A stretch of 64,000 bases of DNA from JBCBRD01 sp039819785 (GTDB lineage: Bacteria; Pseudomonadota; Alphaproteobacteria; Rhizobiales; Hyphomicrobiaceae), in NCBI GenBank assembly GCA_039819785.1, contig JBCBRH010000003.1, positions 79,397 through 143,396 on the forward strand, in the 5' to 3' direction. A model generated the notes under the pieces. It saw only the letters and a list, made by a program, of their open reading frames with translations, did no database searches and was not told the DNA's origin. Both the position numbers and the translations under genes were made by a program. The first letter of the stretch is position 1; each line of letters opens with the position of its first letter. Shown piece by piece: positions 8,029-16,358 of this stretch.

Positions 8029-10290
8029 TTGACGAATTTTTCGTCTGAACTTCGAACGCAACGCGCTGCCCTCGAAACAGAAGTTGGGCGGTTGGAGGAA
8101 TTGCTGTCGGCAAATCCCGATTGGCGCACGCTCCGCGCCATTGAAAGTGGCATGGCAGCCGGCCTCTATCGTGACACCGAACGCGATGCGATGAACCGGA
8201 AACGCGCTCATCTCCATCGGGTCTTATCCGAAAACCGCGTGTACTCTGCCTACATTCGGCTGCGAGAAGCCGTCGAGTTGATGCGTGAGGAAGAGGCGTT
8301 TTCTAAGACAGACACGCCAAGTGCATCGGCCGATGAGGCAAACGCGCGACAAACGGCCCCAAGCTCAACCCGCGAACTATTCAAGACGCGGGTGAACGTG
8401 AAAATCCACGCCAGCCCGCCAATGACAGGTGAAGACCCAACGGGCGTCCAGAATGACCCTGATAATCTGACAGCCATCCGAGGCATCACCGCCAAACGCC
8501 AGGAACAGCTGAACGGCCTGGGCGTGTGGTCGTGGTCTCAGATTGCGAGCTGGCGGCGCAGCGATGTCCAGACGTTCAGCGCGGCCTTGAACCTGGACGA
8601 CCAGATCAATCGGGAGAACTGGATCGAGCAGGCCGCAGCACTTGCCATGCAGGCCAACCGGCGATCCAGTCAGCCTCATTCCCCGGCCGATAATCCCTTG
8701 AACGGCCGGTTCGATACAGCCGATGCTCACAGCCCGCAGACTGATGATGTGATTTCCAAGGCCAGCGCGGCGATCCTTGCGGGCGTCCTGGCGCAAACTG
8801 AAGCCGGTCCGGTTGCCAAATCCAGTCCGTCAGCTGAACCGCTTAGTCCGGCCGACGCGCCATCAGGAGACTCCAAACCGGCCGGTTCACCAGACAATCT
8901 GCAGCTGATCAAAGCCATCTGCCCCAGCACCCAGGCAAGCCTCCACCAAGCCGATGTCACCACATTCAGGCAAATCGCGGGTTGGACAGTTGACGACGTC
9001 GCAAGGATCAGCATCGCCCAGGCGCTGGGCGGGCGCGTTAGTCGCGAGGGTTGGATCGAACAGGCAGCCATGCTTGCGAACGGCACGACCACGGCCTTCG
9101 CACAAAGCCGCCGGTATGGTGCGTTCAGGCTGGCCCCGACAACGGCCTACGAGGAAATCCTTGAGCCTGACACGTCCGTGCGTGATCAGTTGTTGGCTGC
9201 TTCAGCCGCCCATCCGCACCCTGAACCCGCACCTCAAGCTGACGCGCCAATCGTCTCCCACTCCGGAGCGATCCTCCCGGCCAACGCGGGACCGGTGGCA
9301 CATGACGCCACGACGGAAGCGCCGCTAGAAAACCCATTGCCGGATGACGCATCTCAACAGTCACAGCCGGTAAAATCAGAGAGTGCCACCCAGGAAAGCG
9401 CCGGGCCTATGGCTCCGCCTGTGGTGATCGAGCCGCTGCCAGCCCCACTGGAAATTCCATCGACCGAAGCCTCGGTCCCGCCCAAATCTGATCGGGCAGC
9501 CGATGCCACAACACTCACACCAGTTCCCAAACGCGACCCGACGCCCGTACCACCAGCTGAACCGCCAGCAAAGGCAACACACCAGGCAACACAAGAGGCC
9601 ACGCAATCAGAAGAGCCTCCCGACGCGCCCTGCGCTAAAGGGGTTGATCCTGACCTCACACCCCCTGAGTCATCTTCAAAACCCATGGAATCTTCAAAAC
9701 CCATGGAAGAGCCGGCGCCAGTTGGCACCTCAAGCGATTGGACTGCACCCCGTTTAGCGACACCAGACTTTGCGGCTGAAGACGTCCTCAACCAATCAAT
9801 GGTGACCGAGGCTACGGTCGAAATCGCCAGGACAACAGCTGCAAGCAAATCCGATGACCAAGGCCAGACGGATACCGAGCAAAAACTCTATGAGCCAAAG
9901 TTCAGACGACGCTCGTTTCCAAGCCCGGACCGCAATCGGTCTCCCGTCATAAACGAGGCGATGGATCATGGGGCACAAAGCGCCCAGATGGAAGAACCGG
10001 ACCTACAGCCCGCAATGCCGGAGTATGACGTGGAAGAAGCGCGAGTTGAGATCGTGCGGTTCACCGAAGACGGTGCCCCCGTCACCGACGCTCACGCACC
10101 ATCAGGGAGCCGCGGGCACGACGTTCAGTCCGCAACACAAGCACCAGACAGGGCAAAACCCAATCCGAAGCCCCGTTTTGCCGGCGCTGGCAGACAGACA
10201 AAGCCCGAAAGTGACCAGCCTGCTCAAGCCCCAAGAGCAAACCGGAGGCCCGGCCCCATCCTCAGCCGCTTTCTCAGTAAAAAGGGTTAA
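8029..10290 (+). CDS. Large protein with two helix-hairpin-helix modules and a Pro-rich disordered region
   Basis: About 753 aa. The N-terminus is helical and charged (RAALETEVGRLEELL). Two related modules follow, at about residues 145-205 (LTAIRGITAKRQEQLNGLGV, then WIEQAAAL) and 285-345 (LQLIKAICPSTQASL, then EGWIEQAAML). These resemble the atypical HhH domain fused to NuoE or L21 in Rhizobiales. The rest is rich in Pro, Ala, Ser and Glu and looks disordered, with an exact 18-base tandem repeat at 9673-9708. The second module has lost the usual GVG-type hairpin. The start is uncertain: TTG 8029 follows GGGGA, while TTG 8005 is possible. Function unknown; nucleic-acid or protein binding is an inference. 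Confidence 0.7.
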   Translation: MTNFSSELRTQRAALETEVGRLEELLSANPDWRTLRAIESGMAAGLYRDTERDAMNRKRAHLHRVLSENRVYSAYIRLREAVELMREEEAFSKTDTPSASADEANARQTAPSSTRELFKTRVNVKIHASPPMTGEDPTGVQNDPDNLTAIRGITAKRQEQLNGLGVWSWSQIASWRRSDVQTFSAALNLDDQINRENWIEQAAALAMQANRRSSQPHSPADNPLNGRFDTADAHSPQTDDVISKASAAILAGVLAQTEAGPVAKSSPSAEPLSPADAPSGDSKPAGSPDNLQLIKAICPSTQASLHQADVTTFRQIAGWTVDDVARISIAQALGGRVSREGWIEQAAMLANGTTTAFAQSRRYGAFRLAPTTAYEEILEPDTSVRDQLLAASAAHPHPEPAPQADAPIVSHSGAILPANAGPVAHDATTEAPLENPLPDDASQQSQPVKSESATQESAGPMAPPVVIEPLPAPLEIPSTEASVPPKSDRAADATTLTPVPKRDPTPVPPAEPPAKATHQATQEATQSEEPPDAPCAKGVDPDLTPPESSSKPMESSKPMEEPAPVGTSSDWTAPRLATPDFAAEDVLNQSMVTEATVEIARTTAASKSDDQGQTDTEQKLYEPKFRRRSFPSPDRNRSPVINEAMDHGAQSAQMEEPDLQPAMPEYDVEEARVEIVRFTEDGAPVTDAHAPSGSRGHDVQSATQAPDRAKPNPKPRFAGAGRQTKPESDQPAQAPRANRRPGPILSRFLSKKG

Positions 10291-10665
10291 GCCTGGGTAA
10301 GACGGTTTAAGATGGCAGCGCGCTGAAAACCCTTATAAACGGGGCGCAAAGTGCCGCACAAAGACAATACTTGACCAAATCCGCTATAATGTAAGGCATG
10401 GGCTTTGTCGTTAGCAAATCGGCCCTGTGAGAATTTGCAACCCGTCGGCGTTTGCAGCAATATGCGGCGATGCACAATGCAGCTGGCTGATCGAGCCAAC
10501 TCTGATGTTCCGTAGGTGGAATAACCGCGTGGTTCACACAGCCAATGGCAGCCTCCCGTGGGAAGGCCCGGCTGATGAACAAAATGACACGATGAAAACG
10601 GCCATGACGGCTGAAGACCAACGCGCGCATCGCCTGAAGCGCGCAAAACGTAAGGTGAAAAACAG
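10291..10665. other. Intergenic region upstream of mcd
   Basis: This 375-base gap has no supported gene. A perfect TATAAT is present at 10385-10390, but a matching -35 at normal spacing is not evident (TTGACC is only 8 bases away). Short open frames here lack ribosome binding sites. Confidence 0.4.
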
Positions 10666-12345
10666 ATGTCCATTGCACAATTCAAGTCCGAAACGGATGT
10701 CCTGGCAGACGGTGCTGATGGGCTGCTGACCCGATGCGAACAGGCTGTCGCTGAAGCCGATAAGCTTCTGACGACGGCCAAGGGCGCAATCCGGGTCAAG
10801 TTGCAGGCAACCGAAGATCAAAACCAAATCCAGCATGCGATGCATGGTCTGGCATGGTTGGCGACGACCGTTGAAGGCCTGCGCCAGATGCACGCCTGGG
10901 CGGTCAGCCTCAAGTCCGAAGATCGCTTCGGCGAGTTCGAGCAACTGATTCTGGCGGCTGCGTTTGCTGAGTATCTGGCACAGATTTCTGGTGGCATCCC
11001 CATGAGCCAGGGCGAGATGATCCGCCCATCGGCGCTGGGCATTCCAAAATCAGATATTCGCCGTTTCGAAGATGCGATCGCTGATCTTGTAGACGGTGGA
11101 TCGGACGAAGGCGTCAAGGCGCGGCTGGCGAAGTTCATCGCCGATCAGCCCAACGCGACAACATTCGGGGATTCGGGTCTCGATGAGATGCATGCCGAAA
11201 TGCATGAGCAGATGCGCCGCTTTTCGGAAACGGAAGTCGTGCCGCACGCCCATGAATGGCACCTCAAAAACGAGTATATCCCGCTTGAAATGGTCGAAAA
11301 GCTCGCCGAACTCGGCGTTTTCGGGCTGACAATCCCAGAAGATCTCGGCGGCATGGGGCTTGGCAAAGAAGCCATGTGCGTTGTCTCAGAGGAACTGTCA
11401 CGCGGCTATATCGGTGTCGGCTCGCTCGGTACGCGGTCTGAAATTGCTGGCGAACTCATCCTCCACAACGGGACAGATGAGCAAAAACAGAAATACCTGC
11501 CAGGGATCTCATCAGGTGAGATTTTGCCCACGGCGGTCTTTACCGAGCCAAACACGGGGTCCGACCTTGCCTCGCTGAAGACCCGCGCCGTCAAGACCGA
11601 TGACGGATACACGATCACCGGCCAGAAAACCTGGATCACACACCCGGTCCGCGCAGATGTCATGACCGTTCTGGCCCGCACAAATCCAGACGAAAAGGGC
11701 TATCGCGGACTGTCCATGTTCCTGGTGGAAAAGCCACGCGGAACAGACGAGAACCCGTTCCCAGCTGACGGCATGACCGGTGGCGAAATCGAAGTTTTGG
11801 GGTACCGCGGGATGAAGGAATACGACATCTCGTTTGACGAGTTCGCGGTGCCGGAAAGCCAGCTTCTCGGTGGTGCCGAGGGGCAGGGCTTCAAACAGCT
11901 GATGGCGACGTTTGAAGGTGCTCGCATCCAGACGGCAGCGCGTGCCGTCGGTGTTGCCCAGTGTGCAATGGATCTCGCGCTAAAGTATGCGCTGGACCGG
12001 CAGCAGTTCGGTCAACCGATCTACAACTTCCCCCGCGTCGCCAACAAGATCGTCATGATGGCCGTTGAGGTCATGGTTGCCCGCCAGCTGACCTACTTCT
12101 CCGCCCGTCAAAAAGATGACGGACATCGCTGTGACCTGGAAGCGGGTATGGCCAAACTGATTGGCGCGCGCGTGGCTTGGGCCGCAGCCGACAACGCATT
12201 GCAGGTCCACGGCGGAAACGGGTTCGCCCTCGAGTACCCCATTAGCCGTGTGCTCTGCGACAGCCGCATCCTGAACATCTTTGAGGGTGCAGCCGAGATC
12301 CAGGCACAAGTTGTGGCTCGCAGACTGCTGGACACCAAGGCCTAA
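10666..12345 (+). CDS. mcd: (2S)-Methylsuccinyl-CoA dehydrogenase
   Basis: The product is 559 aa. It is an acyl-CoA dehydrogenase (FTEPNTGSDLASLKT, GQKTWITHPVRADVM, LDRQQFGQPIYNFPRV, QVHGGNGFALEYPISRVL) with an extra N-terminal domain of roughly 150 residues. Ordinary acyl-CoA dehydrogenases are about 380-400 aa; the extension and the total length match Mcd. The FAD enzyme oxidises (2S)-methylsuccinyl-CoA to mesaconyl-CoA in the ethylmalonyl-CoA pathway, passing electrons to ETF. AAGGTGAAAAACAG precedes the ATG. A terminator lies 75 bases downstream. Together with ecm and ccr it covers three consecutive pathway steps. Confidence 0.93.
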   Translation: MSIAQFKSETDVLADGADGLLTRCEQAVAEADKLLTTAKGAIRVKLQATEDQNQIQHAMHGLAWLATTVEGLRQMHAWAVSLKSEDRFGEFEQLILAAAFAEYLAQISGGIPMSQGEMIRPSALGIPKSDIRRFEDAIADLVDGGSDEGVKARLAKFIADQPNATTFGDSGLDEMHAEMHEQMRRFSETEVVPHAHEWHLKNEYIPLEMVEKLAELGVFGLTIPEDLGGMGLGKEAMCVVSEELSRGYIGVGSLGTRSEIAGELILHNGTDEQKQKYLPGISSGEILPTAVFTEPNTGSDLASLKTRAVKTDDGYTITGQKTWITHPVRADVMTVLARTNPDEKGYRGLSMFLVEKPRGTDENPFPADGMTGGEIEVLGYRGMKEYDISFDEFAVPESQLLGGAEGQGFKQLMATFEGARIQTAARAVGVAQCAMDLALKYALDRQQFGQPIYNFPRVANKIVMMAVEVMVARQLTYFSARQKDDGHRCDLEAGMAKLIGARVAWAAADNALQVHGGNGFALEYPISRVLCDSRILNIFEGAAEIQAQVVARRLLDTKA

Positions 12346-12418
12346 ACGTCGCGGAAACCAACGGACGCGCGACCGCAACTTCATTCTGCGGTACGCTTCG
12401 ACTTCGCGATCCTAAACG

Positions 12419-12458
12419 AAAAAGCCCACAAGACTGTCCAGGTTCTGCGGGCTTCTTT
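12419..12458 (+). terminator. Terminator after mcd
   Basis: An imperfect hairpin with arms AAAGCCC (12421-12427) and GGGCTTC (12449-12455) is flanked by A-rich sequence upstream and TTCTTT downstream, so it could act in either direction. Confidence 0.65.
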
Positions 12459-12557
12459 ACGCGGTGGGTGATGTGATCAATCAGCGCAAAACAAAATCTC
12501 GGGCTGCCCGGACTAACCGATGCTGCCCGGCTGACACGTTCGAAAACACTTTGGATC

Positions 12558-12569
12558 GGGGGGGGGGGG
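12558..12569. repeat. Homopolymer run of 12 G
   Basis: Twelve consecutive G residues on the plus strand (C on the minus strand) end three bases from the stop codon of the LOV gene, which is read on the minus strand. The tract is therefore in that gene's 3' untranslated region. Confidence 0.95.
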
Positions 12570-12571
12570 CT

Positions 12572-13099
12572 TCAGCTTCCGCTGGAGTTCAGCTCAAGCA
12601 CGGACTGGGTACAGGCGCGCGATCTAAGGATCTGCAAACGCTCCTGCGATGCAAGCCGCTGATTGGACAAGTCAATCCCGTCGTCCAGAAGCCGCGCATG
12701 TTCGAGCGGTGACATTCTCAAATTGCGTTGCGAAACGTCACACTGCGAGCCGAGATAGTAGAGAAGTGAGCCATTCTCGCCGAAGATCGGAAGAATAAAA
12801 ACGTAGTTTTCAAACTTTGCGCCATTCTTGCGGTAATTCACAATGGGGACAAGCCGTTCTGCCCGGCGCTCAACTGCACGTCGCAATTCCGCACGTGATC
12901 GAGGATCTGTTTCAGGACCCTGCATGAATCTGCAATTCCGTCCGATGATTTCTTCGGACTGATAGCCCGTGAGCTGCTCGAAAGCTTGGTTAACGAGCAC
13001 CAGCGGGCAGTCGTCGAACACCGGCGACGACAAGGAGAGCGGAATAGGAGATGTCGCGAAGAACCGTTTTAAGGTCCTCGACGAGATGTCAGCGATCAT
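12572..13099 (-). CDS. Short LOV (blue-light photoreceptor) domain protein
   Basis: About 175 aa: one PAS/LOV domain and short flanking helices, with no output domain. GRNCRFMQG is the LOV signature, and Cys56 would form the photo-adduct with the FMN C4a atom. Other flavin-contact residues are visible in VNYRKNGAKFENYVFILPIF and GSQCDVS, where Asn, Asn and Gln stand at the expected places. Short LOV proteins of bacteria act as light-dependent dimers or regulate partners. ATG 13099 was chosen because GAGG lies 7 bases upstream; ATG 13123 would add eight residues. The gene is divergent from a short-chain dehydrogenase gene, with about 220 bases between them. FMN binding and the photocycle are inferred from conserved residues. 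Confidence 0.88.
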   Translation of the reverse strand: MIADISSRTLKRFFATSPIPLSLSSPVFDDCPLVLVNQAFEQLTGYQSEEIIGRNCRFMQGPETDPRSRAELRRAVERRAERLVPIVNYRKNGAKFENYVFILPIFGENGSLLYYLGSQCDVSQRNLRMSPLEHARLLDDGIDLSNQRLASQERLQILRSRACTQSVLELNSSGS

Positions 13100-13318
13100 C
13101 GAGTGCCCTCGGTTAAGCAGCATGCTTGCGTCGCGTCCATTGGACCGCGTACCAGCATCGCGCGAAAGTGGGAATTCGTCGTATACAATTCGTCGACCCC
13201 GATCCGATGTGCATGAAGATTGAGCAACGTTTTTCCGGTCAACTCATTGTAACACGTCAGTAAAGCCGACGGTTTTAGTCTCCGAGCCCACCCGACACAT
13301 GACCATTAGGGATGCCAG

Positions 13319-14143
13319 ATGAAACGAGCAGTATTGATAACCGGTTGTTCGTCAGGCATCGGCTTGGCCACGGCTATTCGCATGAAAAAGCGGGGCTGGC
13401 GGGTCATAGGTACGGTTAGACGACCTGACGACATCGCGCGACTGGCAGATCGGCACGGGGTCGAAGGTCTAACGCTCGAATTGACCGACAAAAACTCCAT
13501 CGCGGCCTGCGCCGACCGTGCTTTGGAGCTGACAGATGGAAAACTTGAAGGACTGTTCAATAATGCGGCCTATGGCCAGGTTGGAGCGGTCGAAGACATC
13601 TCGGTCGATGATTTGCGCAGACAATTCGAAGTGAACGTATTTGGCGGTCATGATCTGACATGCCGTCTGGTACCGGCCATGCGCAAGGTTGGTCGCGGTC
13701 GAATTGTGCAATGTTCATCTGTACTCGGATTGGTGTCAGGACCATTCCGCGGCGCCTACTCCGCATCCAAATACGCGCTTGAAGGACTGTCCGACGCCAT
13801 GCGGTTGGAACTGCAAGGCGGAGGCATCTCGGTTTCATTGATTGAGCCTGGACCCATCAGGACCAAGTTCTTGGAGACCGCGATTGAAACGTTCAAGAAA
13901 ACAATCGACCGTGATGCTTCCCCTCACCGCGAGACGTACAAGGTGCGGCTGGCAAAAATGGAGGCTGGCGGCAACGACCGCTTTAAGATGGAGCCGGATG
14001 CCGTTGCAGAGAAAGTGCAGGACGCGCTGGAAAGCCTGAACCCGAAGCCGCGCTACTTCGTGACAACGCCAACGTATGTGGCCGATAGCCTGCGGCGCGT
14101 GCTGCCGACGCGCGTTTTGGATCGTATCGTTCACCGAATGTAA
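13319..14143 (+). CDS. Short-chain dehydrogenase/reductase (SDR), classical type
   Basis: The product is 274 aa with the full set of classical SDR motifs: TGCSSGIG (residues 8-15, cofactor binding), NNAAYG (81-86), catalytic Ser in QCSSVLG, and YSASK (Tyr147, Lys151). TVRRPDD after the second strand suggests a preference for NADP(H), because an arginine follows where NAD enzymes have Asp. The substrate cannot be read from sequence; relatives act on steroids, retinoids and other hydrophobic alcohols. It is divergent from the LOV gene. The C-terminus RRVLPTRVLDRIVHRM is amphipathic and basic. Confidence 0.85.
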   Translation: MKRAVLITGCSSGIGLATAIRMKKRGWRVIGTVRRPDDIARLADRHGVEGLTLELTDKNSIAACADRALELTDGKLEGLFNNAAYGQVGAVEDISVDDLRRQFEVNVFGGHDLTCRLVPAMRKVGRGRIVQCSSVLGLVSGPFRGAYSASKYALEGLSDAMRLELQGGGISVSLIEPGPIRTKFLETAIETFKKTIDRDASPHRETYKVRLAKMEAGGNDRFKMEPDAVAEKVQDALESLNPKPRYFVTTPTYVADSLRRVLPTRVLDRIVHRM

Positions 14144-14185
14144 AGTAGGCGGGAAATCGCTTCAGACCGTGAGGACGAAAGCTAA

Positions 14186-14284
14186 GAGCATGCTCAGGAA
14201 AAGTGTACGCGGTTTTCCGCCCGGAACATGCTCCAAATCAAGAGCTTAGAGCCTGCTTTGCGAGTCCAGGAAAAGCAAACAGGC
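14186..14284. repeat. Intergenic palindromic repeat, copy B
   Basis: GAGCATGCTC (14186-14195) and GAACATGCTC (14224-14233) enclose a core that is base-for-base the same as copy A at 1934. The second hairpin (TGCTTTGCG, near 14254) is also present but decayed on its right arm. It lies between the SDR gene and rlmH. Confidence 0.8.
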
Positions 14285-14320
14285 TTCTACGAGACTCTAA
14301 GAGGCTCTACACCCACACCC

Positions 14321-14806
14321 CTAAGCCCGATGATACGGGTGGTCTGTGATAATGGTTATCGCGCGGTAGAGCTGCTCAGCCAGTAAAACCCGCGCCATCC
14401 CGTGCGGAAGTGTCATCTTCGATAATGATAGGGTCTGATGGGATGCGCGCCGAACCGCCTCGCCATGCCCATCCGGCCCGCCGATCAAAAAAATTAGCCG
14501 TGTTGTCCCTTGGTCGAGATACGACTGGATCGATGCCGCAAAAGCTTCGCTGGTCATCTGCGGGCCGTGCTCATCGAGCAAGACGAGCCTGTCGGAAGCC
14601 GTAGGCCGGACCTTTTGAAGCAAGCCTGCGGCTTCCTGGACCATCCGATCCTCACCGCGATCTGCGCGCGCTTCACCAATCTCAATAACTGAAAGGTCGG
14701 TCAGGCCGATCTGACGACCAGCTGAACAGCGCTTCTCGTATCGAACATACAGATCGCGATCTGCACCAGACTTGAGCCGGCCCACAGCGGCAATAATAAT
14801 ACGCAT
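14321..14806 (-). CDS. rlmH: 23S rRNA (pseudouridine1915-N3)-methyltransferase RlmH
   Basis: The product is 161 aa, the normal RlmH length. MRIIIAAVGRLKSG at the start, then LIFLIGGPDGHG and LSLSKMTLPHGMARVLLAEQLYRA, are typical of this SPOUT-fold methyltransferase; the glycine-rich loop binds S-adenosylmethionine in the C-terminal knot. It methylates pseudouridine 1915 in helix 69 of 23S rRNA on assembled 70S ribosomes. ATG 14806 starts the conserved MRI sequence, and a TTG seven codons upstream is not needed. It follows rsfS on the same strand with a 118-base gap, as is usual in alphaproteobacteria. Confidence 0.95.
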   Translation of the reverse strand: MRIIIAAVGRLKSGADRDLYVRYEKRCSAGRQIGLTDLSVIEIGEARADRGEDRMVQEAAGLLQKVRPTASDRLVLLDEHGPQMTSEAFAASIQSYLDQGTTRLIFLIGGPDGHGEAVRRASHQTLSLSKMTLPHGMARVLLAEQLYRAITIITDHPYHRA

Positions 14807-14924
14807 GATGACGGACGCCTTGGTCAAACGCCGGACGACAAGGCGTGCGTGCTCGGCTTCAGCAATCTGAGATGCCGATTAGTATTCAAATTCGACGCGT
14901 CACGCGACCGGTGCTGCGGGCAGT

Positions 14925-15368
14925 TCAGTGCGAGGACTGATCTGGCGGGCGCTCCGTGGACCACATCCGTTCCAGATTATAGAACGCACGCACTTCAGGC
15001 CGGAACAGGTGAACGATGATGTCACCGGTATCGATGAGCACCCAATCGCATTGTTCCGTGCCTTCGATCCGCACGTGTCCAAGCCCGTTTTCTTTGAGTT
15101 TTGTCCGGATCTGTTCGGCCACGGCACCGACATGGCGGTCGGTCCGCCCCGTCGCGATAACCATGTAATCGCCAATGGAGGATTTCCCCTCCAGACTGAT
15201 CGTGACGATGTCTTCGGCCTTTGCGTCATCAAGCCAAAGCTTAATCTTTTCCACGATTTGTGCCGACGAATCCGTGCTGGATGTCAAATCGGCCTGAGGT
15301 CTACCGTTCAAGGCCACCTCGTTTGCGGCTGGCATGTTTGCGTGTTCGTTCCCTAATATTGAGCGCAT
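14925..15368 (-). CDS. rsfS: Ribosomal silencing factor RsfS (Iojap)
   Basis: About 147 aa. The conserved core runs from LDDAKAEDIVTISLEGKSS through DYMVIATGRTDRHVGAVAEQI and EGTEQCDWVLIDTGDIIVHLF to VRAFYNLERMW, the full RsfS/Iojap domain. RsfS binds L14 on the 50S subunit and blocks 30S joining under nutrient limitation. About 45 N-terminal residues are not conserved. Possible starts are ATG 15368 (GGAA 8-9 bases upstream) and ATG 15335; the first is used here. It lies between nadD and rlmH on the same strand. Confidence 0.92.
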   Translation of the reverse strand: MRSILGNEHANMPAANEVALNGRPQADLTSSTDSSAQIVEKIKLWLDDAKAEDIVTISLEGKSSIGDYMVIATGRTDRHVGAVAEQIRTKLKENGLGHVRIEGTEQCDWVLIDTGDIIVHLFRPEVRAFYNLERMWSTERPPDQSSH

Positions 15369-15565
15369 GGCAACGTTCCGAATGCGACCTGCTTTCAAAA
15401 ATCAGTCGGCATATAAGGGCCAACCAATGGTGAACGTGAACGCGAATACGAAACTGCACTTGAACTAAGGTGGCCCGACTTGGCCGCGACCGCAAGACCT
15501 TTACGCAGATTGCGTGTCCAAATGCAGACAATACGCAACCTCGAAGCGTGCTCCCGGCGCCACAG

Positions 15566-16192
15566 TCAGCCCGTGTCACGCCTCAGCTCGGTCGATGACA
15601 ACGGACACAGCCGTGTGGACAAGAACGTCCAGCAGGGCGCGCGATGCCCTGGAACAAGCGGCGCACGCGCCTCTGGCACACGGTAACGGGCAAGAGCACG
15701 CGCGGCAGGAGATGAGAGCGCCGGAAACCGCCAGCCCGGTCGGTCGACCACGGCAAAGGGCATGGCCTGCGCAATGTCGCGCCAATTCTGCCAGCGGTGA
15801 AAGCTGGCCAGATTGTCGGCCCCCATCACCCAAACAAATTGCGCGCCGCCATGCCGCCGCTTCAAGAACGCCAGCGTTTCGGCGGTGAACGGAGAGTTGA
15901 GTGTCTCCTCAAATGACGCCATGACCATGCGGTTGTCTTGGCAAAGCGCCTCGGCTTTGGCCATGCGATCAGCCTGCGAAGGCAGGCCGTCTTTCGGTTT
16001 GAGTGGGTTGCCCGGCGTCACAAGCCACCAGACTGTGTTCAGCCGCAACCGCCTGACGGCCGTTTTCGCGACCGTGACATGCCCAATGTGCGGTGGATTA
16101 AACGAACCGCCCATCACACCGATCCGAATACCTGGCGGTGCAGGAGGTGTTTTGACGGCAATGCGCCCGAAATTCGTGGCGAGGGATTTCAC
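15566..16192 (-). CDS. nadD: Nicotinate-nucleotide adenylyltransferase NadD
   Basis: IGVMGGSFNPPHIGHVTVA contains the NPPHIGH nucleotidyl-transfer motif, and WVMGADNLASFHRWQNWRDI and PLSSTELR (the SSTxIR site) confirm NadD. It joins nicotinate mononucleotide and ATP to form deamido-NAD. The start is unclear. The frame stays open to ATG 16396, inside the end of proA, but the extra sequence is a 24-base tandem repeat encoding GLRP units and is unlike the family. GTG 16192 gives 208 aa, the normal size, but has no good ribosome binding site; GTG 16291, which follows GGAGGGG, is an alternative. The gene lies between proA and rsfS. Confidence 0.9.
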   Translation of the reverse strand: MKSLATNFGRIAVKTPPAPPGIRIGVMGGSFNPPHIGHVTVAKTAVRRLRLNTVWWLVTPGNPLKPKDGLPSQADRMAKAEALCQDNRMVMASFEETLNSPFTAETLAFLKRRHGGAQFVWVMGADNLASFHRWQNWRDIAQAMPFAVVDRPGWRFPALSSPAARALARYRVPEARAPLVPGHRAPCWTFLSTRLCPLSSTELRRDTG

Positions 16193-16193
16193 C

Positions 16194-16265
16194 GGGCGGA
16201 GCCCGTCAGAGTGAGGAGGGCGGAGCCCGTTGATGTAAGAAGAGCGGAGCCCGCTGGACTTGCAA
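16194..16265. repeat. 24-bp tandem repeat, three units
   Basis: GGGCGGAGCCCG recurs at 16194, 16218 and (first bases changed to GAG) 16242, with 12 variable bases between copies, giving a 24-base period. The 12-base core is itself a near palindrome. The period is a multiple of three, so the nadD frame remains open through it (GLRP plus four residues per unit). Confidence 0.85.
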
Positions 16266-16358
16266 ACGCGAAGCCAGTCAAGGAACGACACCCCCGCCCG
16301 GCCCCTCCAAACCACTTGCCTGCCGGGCCAACGCTTCTGCCTCGAACGAATTGTACCA

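Noticed and set aside
10372..10390. TTGACC followed by TATAAT upstream of mcd
   Set aside because: The spacing is only 8 bases, too short for a sigma-70 promoter; only the -10-like box is noted.
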